DNA from: Methanothermobacter sp.
GTDB lineage: Archaea > Methanobacteriota > Methanobacteria > Methanobacteriales > Methanothermobacteraceae
Direction: 5' to 3'
DNA length: 64,000 nt
Assembly: GCF_030055435.1 (NCBI RefSeq)
Contig: NZ_JASFYG010000001.1
Location: forward strand, 206,154-270,153
Shown here: piece after piece, positions 16,578 to 25,535 of the stretch
Numbering within the stretch: position 1 is the first letter of the stretch
How the letters are laid out: each line of letters opens with the position of its first letter
Translations under genes and position numbers: made by a program
The notes under the pieces: model-generated
Databases searched by the model: none
Seen by the model: the letters and a program-made list of their open reading frames with translations, nothing else
What the model was told of the DNA's origin: nothing

Positions 16578-17747
16578 TCAATGCCATTTATCAGATATCA
16601 CGGCATACTTATGATCGGCCACCTGCCGATAGACACTCTCAAAAACCGATGATATGAATTCAGGGTCAAATTTTTTTGCTGATGGATCAAAAAGATTTCT
16701 TTTTTCTAAGACGTTTCTTATACCCTTTCGCAGGCCTTCCACTGATGGTTCCGTAATAATGCCATCATGTTCATCCATCCACTCAGAGATCCCACAGCGG
16801 GACGTTACAACTGCTGGGGTGCCGCAAGCTATTGCTTCTGCTGCAGCATTCCCAAAGGATTCATATTCCGAAGATGATGGAAGTACAAATACGTCAGCAG
16901 CGTTGTAGACCTCAAATTTCTCCTTGCCATAAATGGGTCCTGTTAAAATTACTCTTTCCTCAACTCCAAGTTCTCTAATGAGTTTCAGCAGCCTCCCCTC
17001 ATAGTGGTCATCCGGTCCTGTTATCACAAGAACAGAACCCTCATTGATCTCCCTGAATGCCCTCAGGAGCATTTGAAGTCCCTTCCTCTCATGAATTCTT
17101 CCCAAATATAGTATGATTTTCCTATCTTCAAGTCCCCATTTTTCTCTAAAAGTCCCCTTCAATGGTTTCTCAGGTATATCCACAGGGTTGGGTATTTTTA
17201 TAATGGATTCAGGTTTAAGTTTAGGGTAAACCTGGAGGTAGAATTTTGATTCTATATCTGATGTTGCTATGATCCTGGAAGCCCCGTACATTACCCTGTT
17301 ACCTGCTATTAAATCAAATAATCGTTTAAGCGTTCCTCTTGACATGGTAGGTACTGATCCATGGGGCTGAACGATGTATGGAACATTCCTATTTGCTGCC
17401 AGCATCGATACAGCCACCGCAAGAAACGTTCTATGCTCATGTATATGTACAATGTCAAAGTTATCAATCTCCCTTCTGGCAGTGAGTGGTAGCTTAAGGG
17501 GAAGGGGAAGGTTCATATTTCCAGCAAGGTACAGGGATAGATTCCTGAAATAGTATGTCTTTATACCATCAACATCAACAGGTACATCTGTCGCTACGGA
17601 AAGCCGTCTCTTGAATCCGTCTGTTGTGTAAACCGTGACATCATGACCTGCTGCAACCTGCCTTGATGCTAGATCATAAACTGAACGTGGAGGACCGCCT
17701 GCCTCCCATGATGGCTTAAAGTATGGTGCAACGTGAAGTATCTTCAA
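16578..17747 (-). CDS. GT4 glycosyltransferase
   Basis: This 389-residue GT-B enzyme has the N-terminal acceptor motif PYFKPSWEAGGPPRSVYDLA and HIHEHRTF, the donor-domain start ILYLGRIHERKGLQMLLRAF, and the E-x7-E motif in SSEYESFGNAAAEAIACG, which marks the family clearly. The start is TTG 17747 with GGAGG eight bases before it. It is followed 28 bases later by the membrane transferase at 14951. The gene is divergent from the nucleotidyltransferase at 17863 and shares its AT-rich intergenic region. Confidence 0.9.
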   Translation of the reverse strand: MKILHVAPYFKPSWEAGGPPRSVYDLASRQVAAGHDVTVYTTDGFKRRLSVATDVPVDVDGIKTYYFRNLSLYLAGNMNLPLPLKLPLTARREIDNFDIVHIHEHRTFLAVAVSMLAANRNVPYIVQPHGSVPTMSRGTLKRLFDLIAGNRVMYGASRIIATSDIESKFYLQVYPKLKPESIIKIPNPVDIPEKPLKGTFREKWGLEDRKIILYLGRIHERKGLQMLLRAFREINEGSVLVITGPDDHYEGRLLKLIRELGVEERVILTGPIYGKEKFEVYNAADVFVLPSSSEYESFGNAAAEAIACGTPAVVTSRCGISEWMDEHDGIITEPSVEGLRKGIRNVLEKRNLFDPSAKKFDPEFISSVFESVYRQVADHKYAVISDKWH

Positions 17748-17862
17748 GATTAAAGCCTCCTACTGAATCAGAGATGAGTAACAGATAACCATCACAATAC
17801 AGTTAAATAGTATGCAACATAAAATGGGTTTAAGTTGTTCTTCATTTAAAGATTTCTGAAAG

Positions 17863-18558
17863 GTGATTTTTATTAGGGTTATTATTCTTGCTGCGGGTGT
17901 TGGGAGTAGACTGGGTTATGGAATACCAAAGGCACTCGTTGAACTGGCCAATGGTAAGACAATAATCGACCAGCAGATAGAAAACATCACACAGATAACC
18001 AAACCTGAAAACATCAGAGTAGTCCTCGGATACAAGGGACATCTCCTGGAGGAACGATACCCCGACCTCGAATTCATCTACAACCACCGCTACGCAGAAA
18101 CAAACACATCCAAGAGCCTCCTCATCGGACTGAACGGCATAGACGACGACGTAATCTGGATGAACGGAGACGTGGTCTTCGACCCCCAGATACTGCAGAT
18201 GATCATGGAAACCCCATATAAAAACCTCATATGCGTTGACAACAAAAAAGTCGGAGAAGAAGAGGTCAAATACAGCCTCAACACTGAAGGATTCATAAAA
18301 GAACTCTCCAAAACCGTCAGCAAACCCCTAGGCGAAGCCGTGGGGATCAACAGAATTGCCCGGAACACCGTGCCAAAATTCATCCAGGCCCTAAAGGAAT
18401 GCGATGACCAGGACTACTTCGAAAGGGGCGTTGAAATACTCATCGAAAGTGGTGAAAAATTCAAACCCCTCAACATCGGAGAAAAGTTCTGCGTAGAGGT
18501 TGACTTCCCAGAGGATCTCAGAGAGGCAAAAAGATACTTCAGGGAGACCCACAGATGA
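17863..18558 (+). CDS. MobA-like nucleotidyltransferase, candidate CTP:glycerol- or polyol-phosphate cytidylyltransferase
   Basis: This protein of about 230 residues has the signature ILAAGVGSRLGYGIPKALVE and a later metal-binding WMNGDVVFD, as in LicC/TarI-like NTP transferases. It overlaps gpsA (18555) by four bases, so it plausibly activates the product of GpsA or another phospho-alcohol to a CDP derivative for the CDP-glycerol transferases at 20868 and 24329. Known glycerol-phosphate cytidylyltransferases (TagD) are of another fold, so this is inference. The start is odd: an in-frame TGA lies at 17857, GTG 17863 is part of the AGGTGAT ribosome site, and the expected start (before RVIILAAG) is an ATT at 17872. 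Confidence 0.75.
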   Translation: MIFIRVIILAAGVGSRLGYGIPKALVELANGKTIIDQQIENITQITKPENIRVVLGYKGHLLEERYPDLEFIYNHRYAETNTSKSLLIGLNGIDDDVIWMNGDVVFDPQILQMIMETPYKNLICVDNKKVGEEEVKYSLNTEGFIKELSKTVSKPLGEAVGINRIARNTVPKFIQALKECDDQDYFERGVEILIESGEKFKPLNIGEKFCVEVDFPEDLREAKRYFRETHR

Positions 18559-19526
18559 AGGTCACAGTTATCGGAGCAGGAAGCTTTGGAACAGCCATAT
18601 CACAGGTTCTAGCTATGAACACCGATAAGGTCCATTTAATGGCACGCAGACCCCAGATCGCTGACACCATAAACAAAAAACATGAAAACACAGCATACCA
18701 TCCCGGAGTAAAACTCAGGGAGAACATAGAAGCAGTCCTCATGGACAGGACTGAAATTATAGACGAATCCGAATACATATTCCTGGCGGTGCCCTCAGGC
18801 AACCTCCGAAAAATACTGAGATCCCTCGAATCCAATCTGGAGGATAAAAAGATCGTATCCTGCATAAAAGGAATAGAACATCCCAGCCTGAAACCCATGT
18901 CCTCCGTCATCCGCGAAGAGACCGGATCCTCAAGAGTTTTCAGCATATCCGGACCCAACTTCGCAGACGAACTCATAAGAGGCATAACATCAGGTATAAC
19001 CATTGGCGCCGATGCCAGCTACCTAGACGAGATTTCAGGGCTTCTCAGGGCCCCAGGTATTATCCTCGATCACTCAGAAAACATTGAGGGGGTTGAGTTC
19101 TGCGGGATACTCAAGAATGTGTACGCCGTTGCCATGGGTATACTGGATGGGCAGATAACCGGCGAGAATCACAGGTACTCTCTTTTAACACTATGTTTCA
19201 GGGAGATGACCCGTATACTCAATGAGATGGGTTACGGCGAACTTCATGACAGGTTCTGTGGATTCGGAGATTTCTTGCTAACAGCATCAACCGATAAGAG
19301 CCGTAACAGGACCCTTGGCCTGATGCTGGGCAAGAAGATGAGACTCAGTGAGGATTCAACCATAACCATCGAGAGCCTCCGTTCAATAAGGGCCATAAGG
19401 GAACTTACAGATGATATTGACCTTCCAGTGCTCGAAATGGTCCACAGGACAATGGAGGAACCTGAAAAAGTTAACACCTACATAAGGGACTTTCAGGATA
19501 AAATCTTTAGAGGCATGGAGTTCTAA
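18555..19526 (+). CDS. gpsA: NAD(P)-dependent glycerol-3-phosphate dehydrogenase
   Basis: This 323-residue protein has the Rossmann motif GAGSFGTAI, FLAVPSGNLR, CIKGIEH, SGPNFADEL and the catalytic Lys in CGILKNVYAVAMGI, then GFGDFLLT and NRTLG. All are hallmarks of GpsA. It reduces dihydroxyacetone phosphate to sn-glycerol-3-phosphate. Archaeal lipids use the opposite isomer, made by a different enzyme, so a GpsA here must feed something else. Its overlap with the nucleotidyltransferase and the two CDP-glycerol transferases nearby point to a glycerol-phosphate wall polymer or modification. Confidence 0.88.
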   Translation: MKVTVIGAGSFGTAISQVLAMNTDKVHLMARRPQIADTINKKHENTAYHPGVKLRENIEAVLMDRTEIIDESEYIFLAVPSGNLRKILRSLESNLEDKKIVSCIKGIEHPSLKPMSSVIREETGSSRVFSISGPNFADELIRGITSGITIGADASYLDEISGLLRAPGIILDHSENIEGVEFCGILKNVYAVAMGILDGQITGENHRYSLLTLCFREMTRILNEMGYGELHDRFCGFGDFLLTASTDKSRNRTLGLMLGKKMRLSEDSTITIESLRSIRAIRELTDDIDLPVLEMVHRTMEEPEKVNTYIRDFQDKIFRGMEF

Positions 19527-19572
19527 AAAGGATCCGGTATATCAAAACGGAGGATGTGGGTGTGCAGGGAAT

Positions 19573-20826
19573 ATGAGATTCAGGGATCTTATCAGTGTTC
19601 TTAAATCAGAGGAATACAGGGTCCTGGCTGAGAACTTTCTCTCACTTTCAACCCTTCAGGTCCTTGTGTACATACTGCCCTTCATCACACTTCCCTACCT
19701 CACAAGGGTCCTGGGTGTCTATAATTATGGTCTTGTTAACTTCGCCATTGCATTCAACACCTACTTCCTGATACTAACCGATTACGGCTTTAACCTCTCT
19801 GCTGTCCGTGAAATATCCATGAACAGGGACGACCCCGAACGCATATCTGAGATATTCAGCTCAGTCATGATAATCAAGGGCATCCTTGCAGTTATCAGTT
19901 TCTCCATACTCCTTGCCCTTGTATTCATGGTCCCCCGGTTCACCGCCACATGGCCCATATACATCTTCGCATTCGGACTTGTCGTGGGGAACGTTATATC
20001 ACCCACCTGGTTCTATCAGGGCATGGAAAGGATGAAGTACATAACCCTCCTCAATGTCCTCACCAACGTTATATTTGTCGCCGCCATCTTCCTTTTCATA
20101 AAGAAACCCTCTGATTATCTCTATGTGCCCCTGTTTCAGGCCCTCGGCACAATCACCGCGGGGGTGATTTCCCAGTGGATCATAAGGACAAGGTTCAATG
20201 TCAAATTCCATTTACCCCCATGGAGGACTGTGTATGAGGCCTTCAGGGACAGCACCCAATTCTTCCTATCAAGGGTATCTGTTTCTGTTTACACTAGCAG
20301 CAATTCCTTCTTTCTTGGACTTTTTGCAGGTAACACGGCTGTGGGTTATTATTCTGCAGCTGAGAAACTGTACGTTGCAGCCCAGGGCCTTTACAGTCCC
20401 CTTATGCAGGTGACATACCCCTACATGGCCAAGACACGCAACAAGATATTCCACCGCAGGGTGCTCAGGTATTCCCTTATCCTGAATACCATACTCTGCG
20501 CGGGTATAATTATCTTCGCCCCAACCATAATAGGAATACTCTTCGGAGCCCAGTACACACCAAGCATCAATGTCCTCAGGCTCCTTGCAGTGGCCCTCAT
20601 GGTGGTGATACCCTCAATTCTCCTGGGTTACCCATTCCTCGCGGTACTGGGGCAGCAGAGGTACGCCAACGGCAGCGTCATGATAGGATCAGTAGCACAC
20701 CTCCTGATGCTCCTTGCAATATCACCCTTCATAAACATCTACCTGGTGGCAGGTCTCGTTATAATAACAGAAACCATAGTCCTCAGCATCAGAATCTATG
20801 GAATCAAAAAACACAACCTCTGGTAA
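19573..20826 (+). CDS. Wzx-like polysaccharide flippase
   Basis: This 417-residue protein has about 12 helices. The pattern LPYLTRVLGVYNYGLVNFAI near residue 40 and the SPTWFYQGMERMKYIT region are typical of RfbX-type O-antigen flippases, here closer to the bacterial PST type than the flippases at 7494 and 52477. It lies 46 bases after gpsA on the same strand and is likely co-transcribed with it, giving a nucleotidyltransferase-gpsA-flippase unit. It converges with the glycerophosphotransferase at 20868. Confidence 0.87.
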   Translation: MRFRDLISVLKSEEYRVLAENFLSLSTLQVLVYILPFITLPYLTRVLGVYNYGLVNFAIAFNTYFLILTDYGFNLSAVREISMNRDDPERISEIFSSVMIIKGILAVISFSILLALVFMVPRFTATWPIYIFAFGLVVGNVISPTWFYQGMERMKYITLLNVLTNVIFVAAIFLFIKKPSDYLYVPLFQALGTITAGVISQWIIRTRFNVKFHLPPWRTVYEAFRDSTQFFLSRVSVSVYTSSNSFFLGLFAGNTAVGYYSAAEKLYVAAQGLYSPLMQVTYPYMAKTRNKIFHRRVLRYSLILNTILCAGIIIFAPTIIGILFGAQYTPSINVLRLLAVALMVVIPSILLGYPFLAVLGQQRYANGSVMIGSVAHLLMLLAISPFINIYLVAGLVIITETIVLSIRIYGIKKHNLW

Positions 20827-20867
20827 AACCAGAGAACTGCAAGAAAAAATATATGTTATAGTAATGA

Positions 20868-21995
20868 TCAATCCTCGCCCCATACCAGTTTGTAGACCCT
20901 TTCTGATGAGCGGTCATCCTGGTACTGGTTCACCAGTTCATTTATCATCCTGCGCTCATCACGGTAATAATCCTCATCATTGATGCACTTTTCAAGTTCA
21001 GCCAGGAATTCACTGAAAGTCCTGACCTTTGGACCGGGGGTCCAGAACTCAAAGGGCTCAAGCACAAAACCCCTTCTCCTGCGGTACTCTTCAAGGTCAG
21101 GAACAGCAAAAACAATGGGCCTATCAAGGAGAAGAAAATCAAAGTAAACCGAAGAATAATCCGTCACCAGAACATCAACACCACCCAGAATATCATAGAG
21201 ATCAGCATGTCTTCGCGTAAGTTCATCGCTTTCTATAAGCAGAACATTATCCATCCTTTTGAAGAACTTTCTGGCCTCATCCTCCTCGAGGGGGTGAAAC
21301 TTCACCAGAAAAAGTATATCGTTTTCCTGGAGGAACCTCGAAAATTTATCGGCATCAAAATCGTGAAAATTGAGATGATGGGATATTAAATTGCCGTCGT
21401 CTATGAATTCCGATGATCTGAATGTCGGTGCAAAGAGGATGATGGTTCTATAGGAATCCGGGTTCACAGACAGGATCTCTGAAAGTCTTCCCGGCCTGAA
21501 GAGCTTATCATTTCTTGGCTGACCTGTTATGTGTATGCGGCGGGCGTCCTGGTTGAAACAAGCCGCAAGGGCATTCTTCATAATCGTCGAGGTCGCGATT
21601 AGATAGTAATTCTCATCATCAAAACTGACCGGGGGTTTGAACTCCCTTCCATTGGTTTCAGTGTAGGCCATGGCCTTGAGTGGCATGCCATGCCAGAGAT
21701 TAACATACCTCTGCCTTGAAACACGTATCTCAGCCATCCTCCCATGTGTTGATACTATAGTCCCTGCCCTGAGTATTCTAAAGAGTGCCCTCAATGAGTG
21801 ACGCTTTTCCTGTTTTACATCAGGGACGTCTGCAGGTTCATCAACGATCCATACACACTCTTTATCCTCAATTTCCTTTATAAAATCAAAGAGGGCCATG
21901 CTGTTACCTGAAAAATCAGGTGCACTGTCAAACACGATCATTTTTTTATCTTTCGGTATCATTAAATTTATGATCTTAAGTAAGGGTGTCAACAT
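20868..21995 (-). CDS. CDP-glycerol glycerophosphotransferase family protein (TagB/TagF-like), copy 1
   Basis: This 375-residue protein has the family motifs NLWHGMPLKAM (about residue 110), HITGQPRNDKLF, LVKFHPLEEDE and the hallmark DYSSVYFDFLLLDRPIVF. Members move glycerol-phosphate or ribitol-phosphate from a CDP carrier onto a teichoic-acid primer or chain at the inner membrane face. ATG 21995 is set by AGGAGG five bases upstream; the frame extends to 22028. It is a single-domain version, shorter than polymerase TagF. The 3'-terminal 319 bp are identical to the gene at 24329. Confidence 0.85.
   Translation of the reverse strand: MLTPLLKIINLMIPKDKKMIVFDSAPDFSGNSMALFDFIKEIEDKECVWIVDEPADVPDVKQEKRHSLRALFRILRAGTIVSTHGRMAEIRVSRQRYVNLWHGMPLKAMAYTETNGREFKPPVSFDDENYYLIATSTIMKNALAACFNQDARRIHITGQPRNDKLFRPGRLSEILSVNPDSYRTIILFAPTFRSSEFIDDGNLISHHLNFHDFDADKFSRFLQENDILFLVKFHPLEEDEARKFFKRMDNVLLIESDELTRRHADLYDILGGVDVLVTDYSSVYFDFLLLDRPIVFAVPDLEEYRRRRGFVLEPFEFWTPGPKVRTFSEFLAELEKCINDEDYYRDERRMINELVNQYQDDRSSERVYKLVWGED
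20878..21196. repeat. 319-bp perfect repeat, copy 1 (other copy 24336-24654)
   Basis: Offset 3458, no mismatch across 319 bp. It covers the 3' end of both glycerophosphotransferase genes, ending abruptly upstream. A second patch, 21508-21618 against about 24905-25015, is also near-identical with a few mismatches, while the sequence between the patches has diverged. The pattern is that of gene conversion. Confidence 0.97.
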
Positions 21996-22125
21996 ACTAT
22001 CCTCCTGCATTCTAAAAATAAATAACATGATTTACCTGATCCTAATATCAATAAATACACTTATCTAAAATACAGTTAGATGCATTGACTGATTCACCTA
22101 TAAAAATCTTTGACTGAGGGAGTAT

Positions 22126-23133
22126 ATGAAGATTGCAATGATAATACCCTTTGACCCCTCCACAAGGGGTGGTGTTCTGAGGGCTGTTAAATCCCAGGAA
22201 GTGGTCTACAGATACCTGGGGGCTGAAGTTGAAACCTTCTATGCATCAGAACTTGATAGAACTGATCTCAAGGGCTATGACATCATCCACGTCCATGGTC
22301 CGCTCAAGGTAGGAGGTCTTCTTAAGATCCGCAAAAGCGGCGTCCCGGCTGTGCTGACCGTGCATGGGTGGGTCATCAATGAGGCCCTAACTGCACTCAG
22401 AATGGACCCCATTGGCAACCTCCACTATATCCTCCGGCTGATAAACTGGGCGCTCCACATGCTCATATTTATACGCATAGTTTACAGGGGCAGAATAACA
22501 ACTGTTTCAGAGATAAAAAGGAAAATGAACCATCTGGATGCTATGGTTATTCACAATGCACTCATCACACATGAGATTGACAAAAAGGTTTCCAAATGTC
22601 AGGAAATTGGAAAAAATTGCTTAACAGCAGTTACATATGTAAGTATAGGCGGATCCATGGTCAGCAGCATCCCCAGACTGGTGGAAATTGTTGAAAAGGT
22701 TAACAGAAAGACATCAAAAAGATTGAGGCTCCTCGTATTTGGCGATGACCGTGGATACGACACAGATAATGTGAAATTCATGGGTTACCGTGATGATTTT
22801 CTCTGCTACCTGAAATCAGCTGACATCATGCTTCTGGGATATGAAATGAGTGAACTCGGGTACGCCATCCTTGAAGCAGGGTACCTTGGAGTTCCCATTG
22901 CAAAGTTCAGGGGTGAATACGAGGAACTTGAGGACGGTGTTCATGGCATAATAGCAGATGACGAAGATTACATGGTCCAGAGGCTGAGAGAATTCATAGA
23001 GGACCCATCAATAGGTTCTGCGTGGGGTGAGAACCTCAAGGATTATATATTAAAAACAAGATCCGTGGATGTTATAGGAAAGAGGTGGAAGCTGCTGATT
23101 GAGGAACTCAGACAATCTTATCAAGGAAACTGA
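22126..23133 (+). CDS. GT4-like glycosyltransferase
   Basis: This 335-residue GT-B-like protein has PFDPSTRGGVLRAVKSQE at the N-terminus (compare the GG-x-x-R motif of GT4), DIIHVHGPLK, and a degenerate donor site, GYEMSELGYAILEAGYLGVP, where the first Glu of E-x7-E is kept. The donor domain is shorter than usual. It is the only plus-strand gene between the two glycerophosphotransferase genes. Its 3' end overlaps the convergent GT4 gene at 23108 by 26 bases. GGGAG lies close before the ATG and a TATA-like CTATAAAAA at 22098-22106. Confidence 0.78.
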   Translation: MKIAMIIPFDPSTRGGVLRAVKSQEVVYRYLGAEVETFYASELDRTDLKGYDIIHVHGPLKVGGLLKIRKSGVPAVLTVHGWVINEALTALRMDPIGNLHYILRLINWALHMLIFIRIVYRGRITTVSEIKRKMNHLDAMVIHNALITHEIDKKVSKCQEIGKNCLTAVTYVSIGGSMVSSIPRLVEIVEKVNRKTSKRLRLLVFGDDRGYDTDNVKFMGYRDDFLCYLKSADIMLLGYEMSELGYAILEAGYLGVPIAKFRGEYEELEDGVHGIIADDEDYMVQRLREFIEDPSIGSAWGENLKDYILKTRSVDVIGKRWKLLIEELRQSYQGN

Positions 23134-24328
23134 ACCATCTTTCCTTTACAGTTCCTGGACTGAAATCCACAGACCTCTTTCGCGCCCTTCCAGAGTAAAA
23201 ATCAAGGATATCTCTATCAGATAACAATCTTCTTATAGTTTCAACCCATAACCTTTCCTCTCTGGAAAGTTTATCATGAACACCCCTTTTTCTACCGTCA
23301 AATGCAGGGAGCAGAACTCCATAATCTGCAAATTCCGTATTATCTGTTTTAAATAAAGGATCTGAATTAGGGGCCAGTATTTCCCTTGGTCCGCCACAAT
23401 CTGCACTTGCAACAGGCACGCCCAGAGCCATTGCTTCAATTAGGGCCATTGGAAGAGCCTCCCTCAATGATGGTAACACAAAAAGCTCTGAATGTCCAAT
23501 GAATCCATAAGGATCCCTCTGAAATCCCATGAAATAAACATCATAATCATCTGGCTGGCCACCTGTGAACGTTTCAAGACCGAGACCCCGTGCCAGCCCA
23601 TGAAGATACCCCCGAAGTTCCCCATCACCGAGTATCATCAGTTTAAGCTGGGGCATTGTTTTTTTAAGCTCTGAAAAAACCCTGAGAAGATGCCAGTGCC
23701 CCTTGGCATAAGTTAACCTTCCTGCTGTTACAATAACAGGGTCTCTGAAAACATCATCCCATCCCTCTGGCATGCTCATCCTATCCGCCAACTCACAGAC
23801 AGGTACAGAGTTTGGTATGACTGATATAAGATCAGGATTTATGCCATAATGATCGGTGAGATCACGAGCAGACTCCTCTGAAACGCAGACAATTCCCTCA
23901 GCGCGTGGGTAGATCATCCTCACCATGGTCTTCACGATCCTCCCATATATGTCAGCAAGGTTTTCATTTCTTGAAAGCATGGTATGGTGGTTAACAATGG
24001 GTCTGTCAGCTGTTGCTGTGAGTATATTCTGGATGCCCAGGGCCTCTGAGATGGATATGGATACGTCAAGTTCAAGTTCAGATTTGATTCTTCTCAGAGC
24101 CCTCAACCTGTTTATGAAAAGTCCCGTCCTAGTGATGATGCTATGCTCCTTTGAAGCTGCTGGAACATCCAGAACATGGAAGTCTCCACTCCAATTCTGG
24201 AGGGGTTCATGTCTATACACAGTGATTATGTGCACTTCATGACGCTCTGAGAGAAGGTGAGACAGGTTGGAAGCTGCTCTGGCCGCTCCGCTATCATCCA
24301 GTGAAGGGATTATGATTCCTATCCTCAT
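23108..24328 (-). CDS. GT4 glycosyltransferase
   Basis: This 406-residue GT-B enzyme has IIPSLDDSGAARAASNLSHL at the N-terminus, the donor-domain VTAGRLTYAKGHWHLLRVF and the E-x7-E-like LPSLREALPMALIEAMALGVP. The ATG directly follows the stop of the glycerophosphotransferase at 24329 (GGGGTGATTGAATG), so the two are made together and probably work on the same glycan or teichoic-like chain. Acceptor and donor cannot be named from the sequence. Confidence 0.88.
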   Translation of the reverse strand: MRIGIIIPSLDDSGAARAASNLSHLLSERHEVHIITVYRHEPLQNWSGDFHVLDVPAASKEHSIITRTGLFINRLRALRRIKSELELDVSISISEALGIQNILTATADRPIVNHHTMLSRNENLADIYGRIVKTMVRMIYPRAEGIVCVSEESARDLTDHYGINPDLISVIPNSVPVCELADRMSMPEGWDDVFRDPVIVTAGRLTYAKGHWHLLRVFSELKKTMPQLKLMILGDGELRGYLHGLARGLGLETFTGGQPDDYDVYFMGFQRDPYGFIGHSELFVLPSLREALPMALIEAMALGVPVASADCGGPREILAPNSDPLFKTDNTEFADYGVLLPAFDGRKRGVHDKLSREERLWVETIRRLLSDRDILDFYSGRARKRSVDFSPGTVKERWFSFLDKIV

Positions 24329-25444
24329 TCAATCACCCCATACCAGTTTGTAGACCCTTTCTGATGAGCGGTCATCCTGGTACTGGTTCACCAGTTCATT
24401 TATCATCCTGCGCTCATCACGGTAATAATCCTCATCATTGATGCACTTTTCAAGTTCAGCCAGGAATTCACTGAAAGTCCTGACCTTTGGACCGGGGGTC
24501 CAGAACTCAAAGGGCTCAAGCACAAAACCCCTTCTCCTGCGGTACTCTTCAAGGTCAGGAACAGCAAAAACAATGGGCCTATCAAGGAGAAGAAAATCAA
24601 AGTAAACCGAAGAATAATCCGTCACCAGAACATCAACACCACCCAGAATATCATGGATGTCCATGGCTGGATCAAGAACCTGGATATTTCCCGACTCATC
24701 GGCTCGAAATCCCTCATCAAGAGGGTGGAGTTTCACCAGAAAAACTGCATCATGTTCTCTGAGGAATTCCTTGAGCCTATCCTCCACATAATCCTCCAGG
24801 GAAAATATTGATGCATCTTCACCCCCATCCCTGTAGGTGGGTGTGTAGAGGATCACTTTTCTGAAATCATCCCATGAAGACTTTGAGAGTGTTCTGAAGA
24901 GTTTATCATTTCTTGGCTGACCTGTTATGTGTATACGGCGGGCGTCCTGGTTGAAACAAGTCGCAAGGGCATTCTTCATAATTGTCGAAGTCGCGATTAG
25001 ATAGTAATTCTCATCAGACACCCCCTCCAGGAGTATCGAGGGAGCCCTTTCAGCATAACCCATTGCCTTAATTGGCATGCCATGCCAGAGGTTAACGTAG
25101 ACCTGATTTTCTGACCTTATCATGAGGTGGTAGCCGTGGGATGTAACAATGTACCTTGATCTCAGGAACTGCCAGAACTCTGAAATGGTGTTTCTCACAT
25201 ACTGTGGGGCATCAAATCCATCCTTTGGTTCATCAACAACCCATATCATTCTGTAGTTCTCATTGCGTGTCTTCATATACCTGTAAAGCTGGGCGGGATT
25301 GTCTGAGATACTGGGTATGCTTTCAAACAGTATCTGATCGTCTCTTTTTGGTATAAAGTGATTTAAAATGACTATGATTGACCTAAGTATCCTTCCTATC
25401 AGTGAATGCAGCAGAAAATTCACCAGAGACTCATAGAATGACAT
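24329..25444 (-). CDS. CDP-glycerol glycerophosphotransferase family protein (TagB/TagF-like), copy 2
   Basis: This 371-residue paralogue of the 20868 product has the same motifs: NLWHGMPIKAMGYAERAP, HITGQPRNDKLF, LVKLHPLDE and DYSSVYFDFLLLDRPIVF. The C-terminal 107 residues are identical because the DNA is identical; the N-terminal 150 residues have diverged, so acceptor specificity may differ. In bacteria, primase (TagB) and polymerase (TagF) pairs arise this way. GGAGG precedes the ATG, and the promoter region is shared with the sensor kinase at 25536. Confidence 0.85.
   Translation of the reverse strand: MSFYESLVNFLLHSLIGRILRSIIVILNHFIPKRDDQILFESIPSISDNPAQLYRYMKTRNENYRMIWVVDEPKDGFDAPQYVRNTISEFWQFLRSRYIVTSHGYHLMIRSENQVYVNLWHGMPIKAMGYAERAPSILLEGVSDENYYLIATSTIMKNALATCFNQDARRIHITGQPRNDKLFRTLSKSSWDDFRKVILYTPTYRDGGEDASIFSLEDYVEDRLKEFLREHDAVFLVKLHPLDEGFRADESGNIQVLDPAMDIHDILGGVDVLVTDYSSVYFDFLLLDRPIVFAVPDLEEYRRRRGFVLEPFEFWTPGPKVRTFSEFLAELEKCINDEDYYRDERRMINELVNQYQDDRSSERVYKLVWGD
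24336..24654. repeat. 319-bp perfect repeat, copy 2 (other copy 20878-21196)
   Basis: Identical to 20878-21196; see that entry. Confidence 0.97.
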
Positions 25445-25485
25445 CGTATTCCTCCAGCAGAAACCGTAAAGATATATTTAGAGTT

Positions 25486-25508
25486 ACCTTTATATACCCA
25501 TATACCAC
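25486..25508. promoter_or_regulatory. Bidirectional TATA region between the glycerophosphotransferase and sensor kinase genes
   Basis: The plus strand reads CCTTTATATACCCATATACC and its complement also holds TATATAAAGG, so a TATA-like element can be read both ways. Distances suit a start about 25 bases away on either side, giving a short leader for the kinase mRNA. A regulator binding here would affect both genes. Confidence 0.5.
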
Positions 25509-25535
25509 CTCATTTTATGTATAAGTGTTGAAGAT

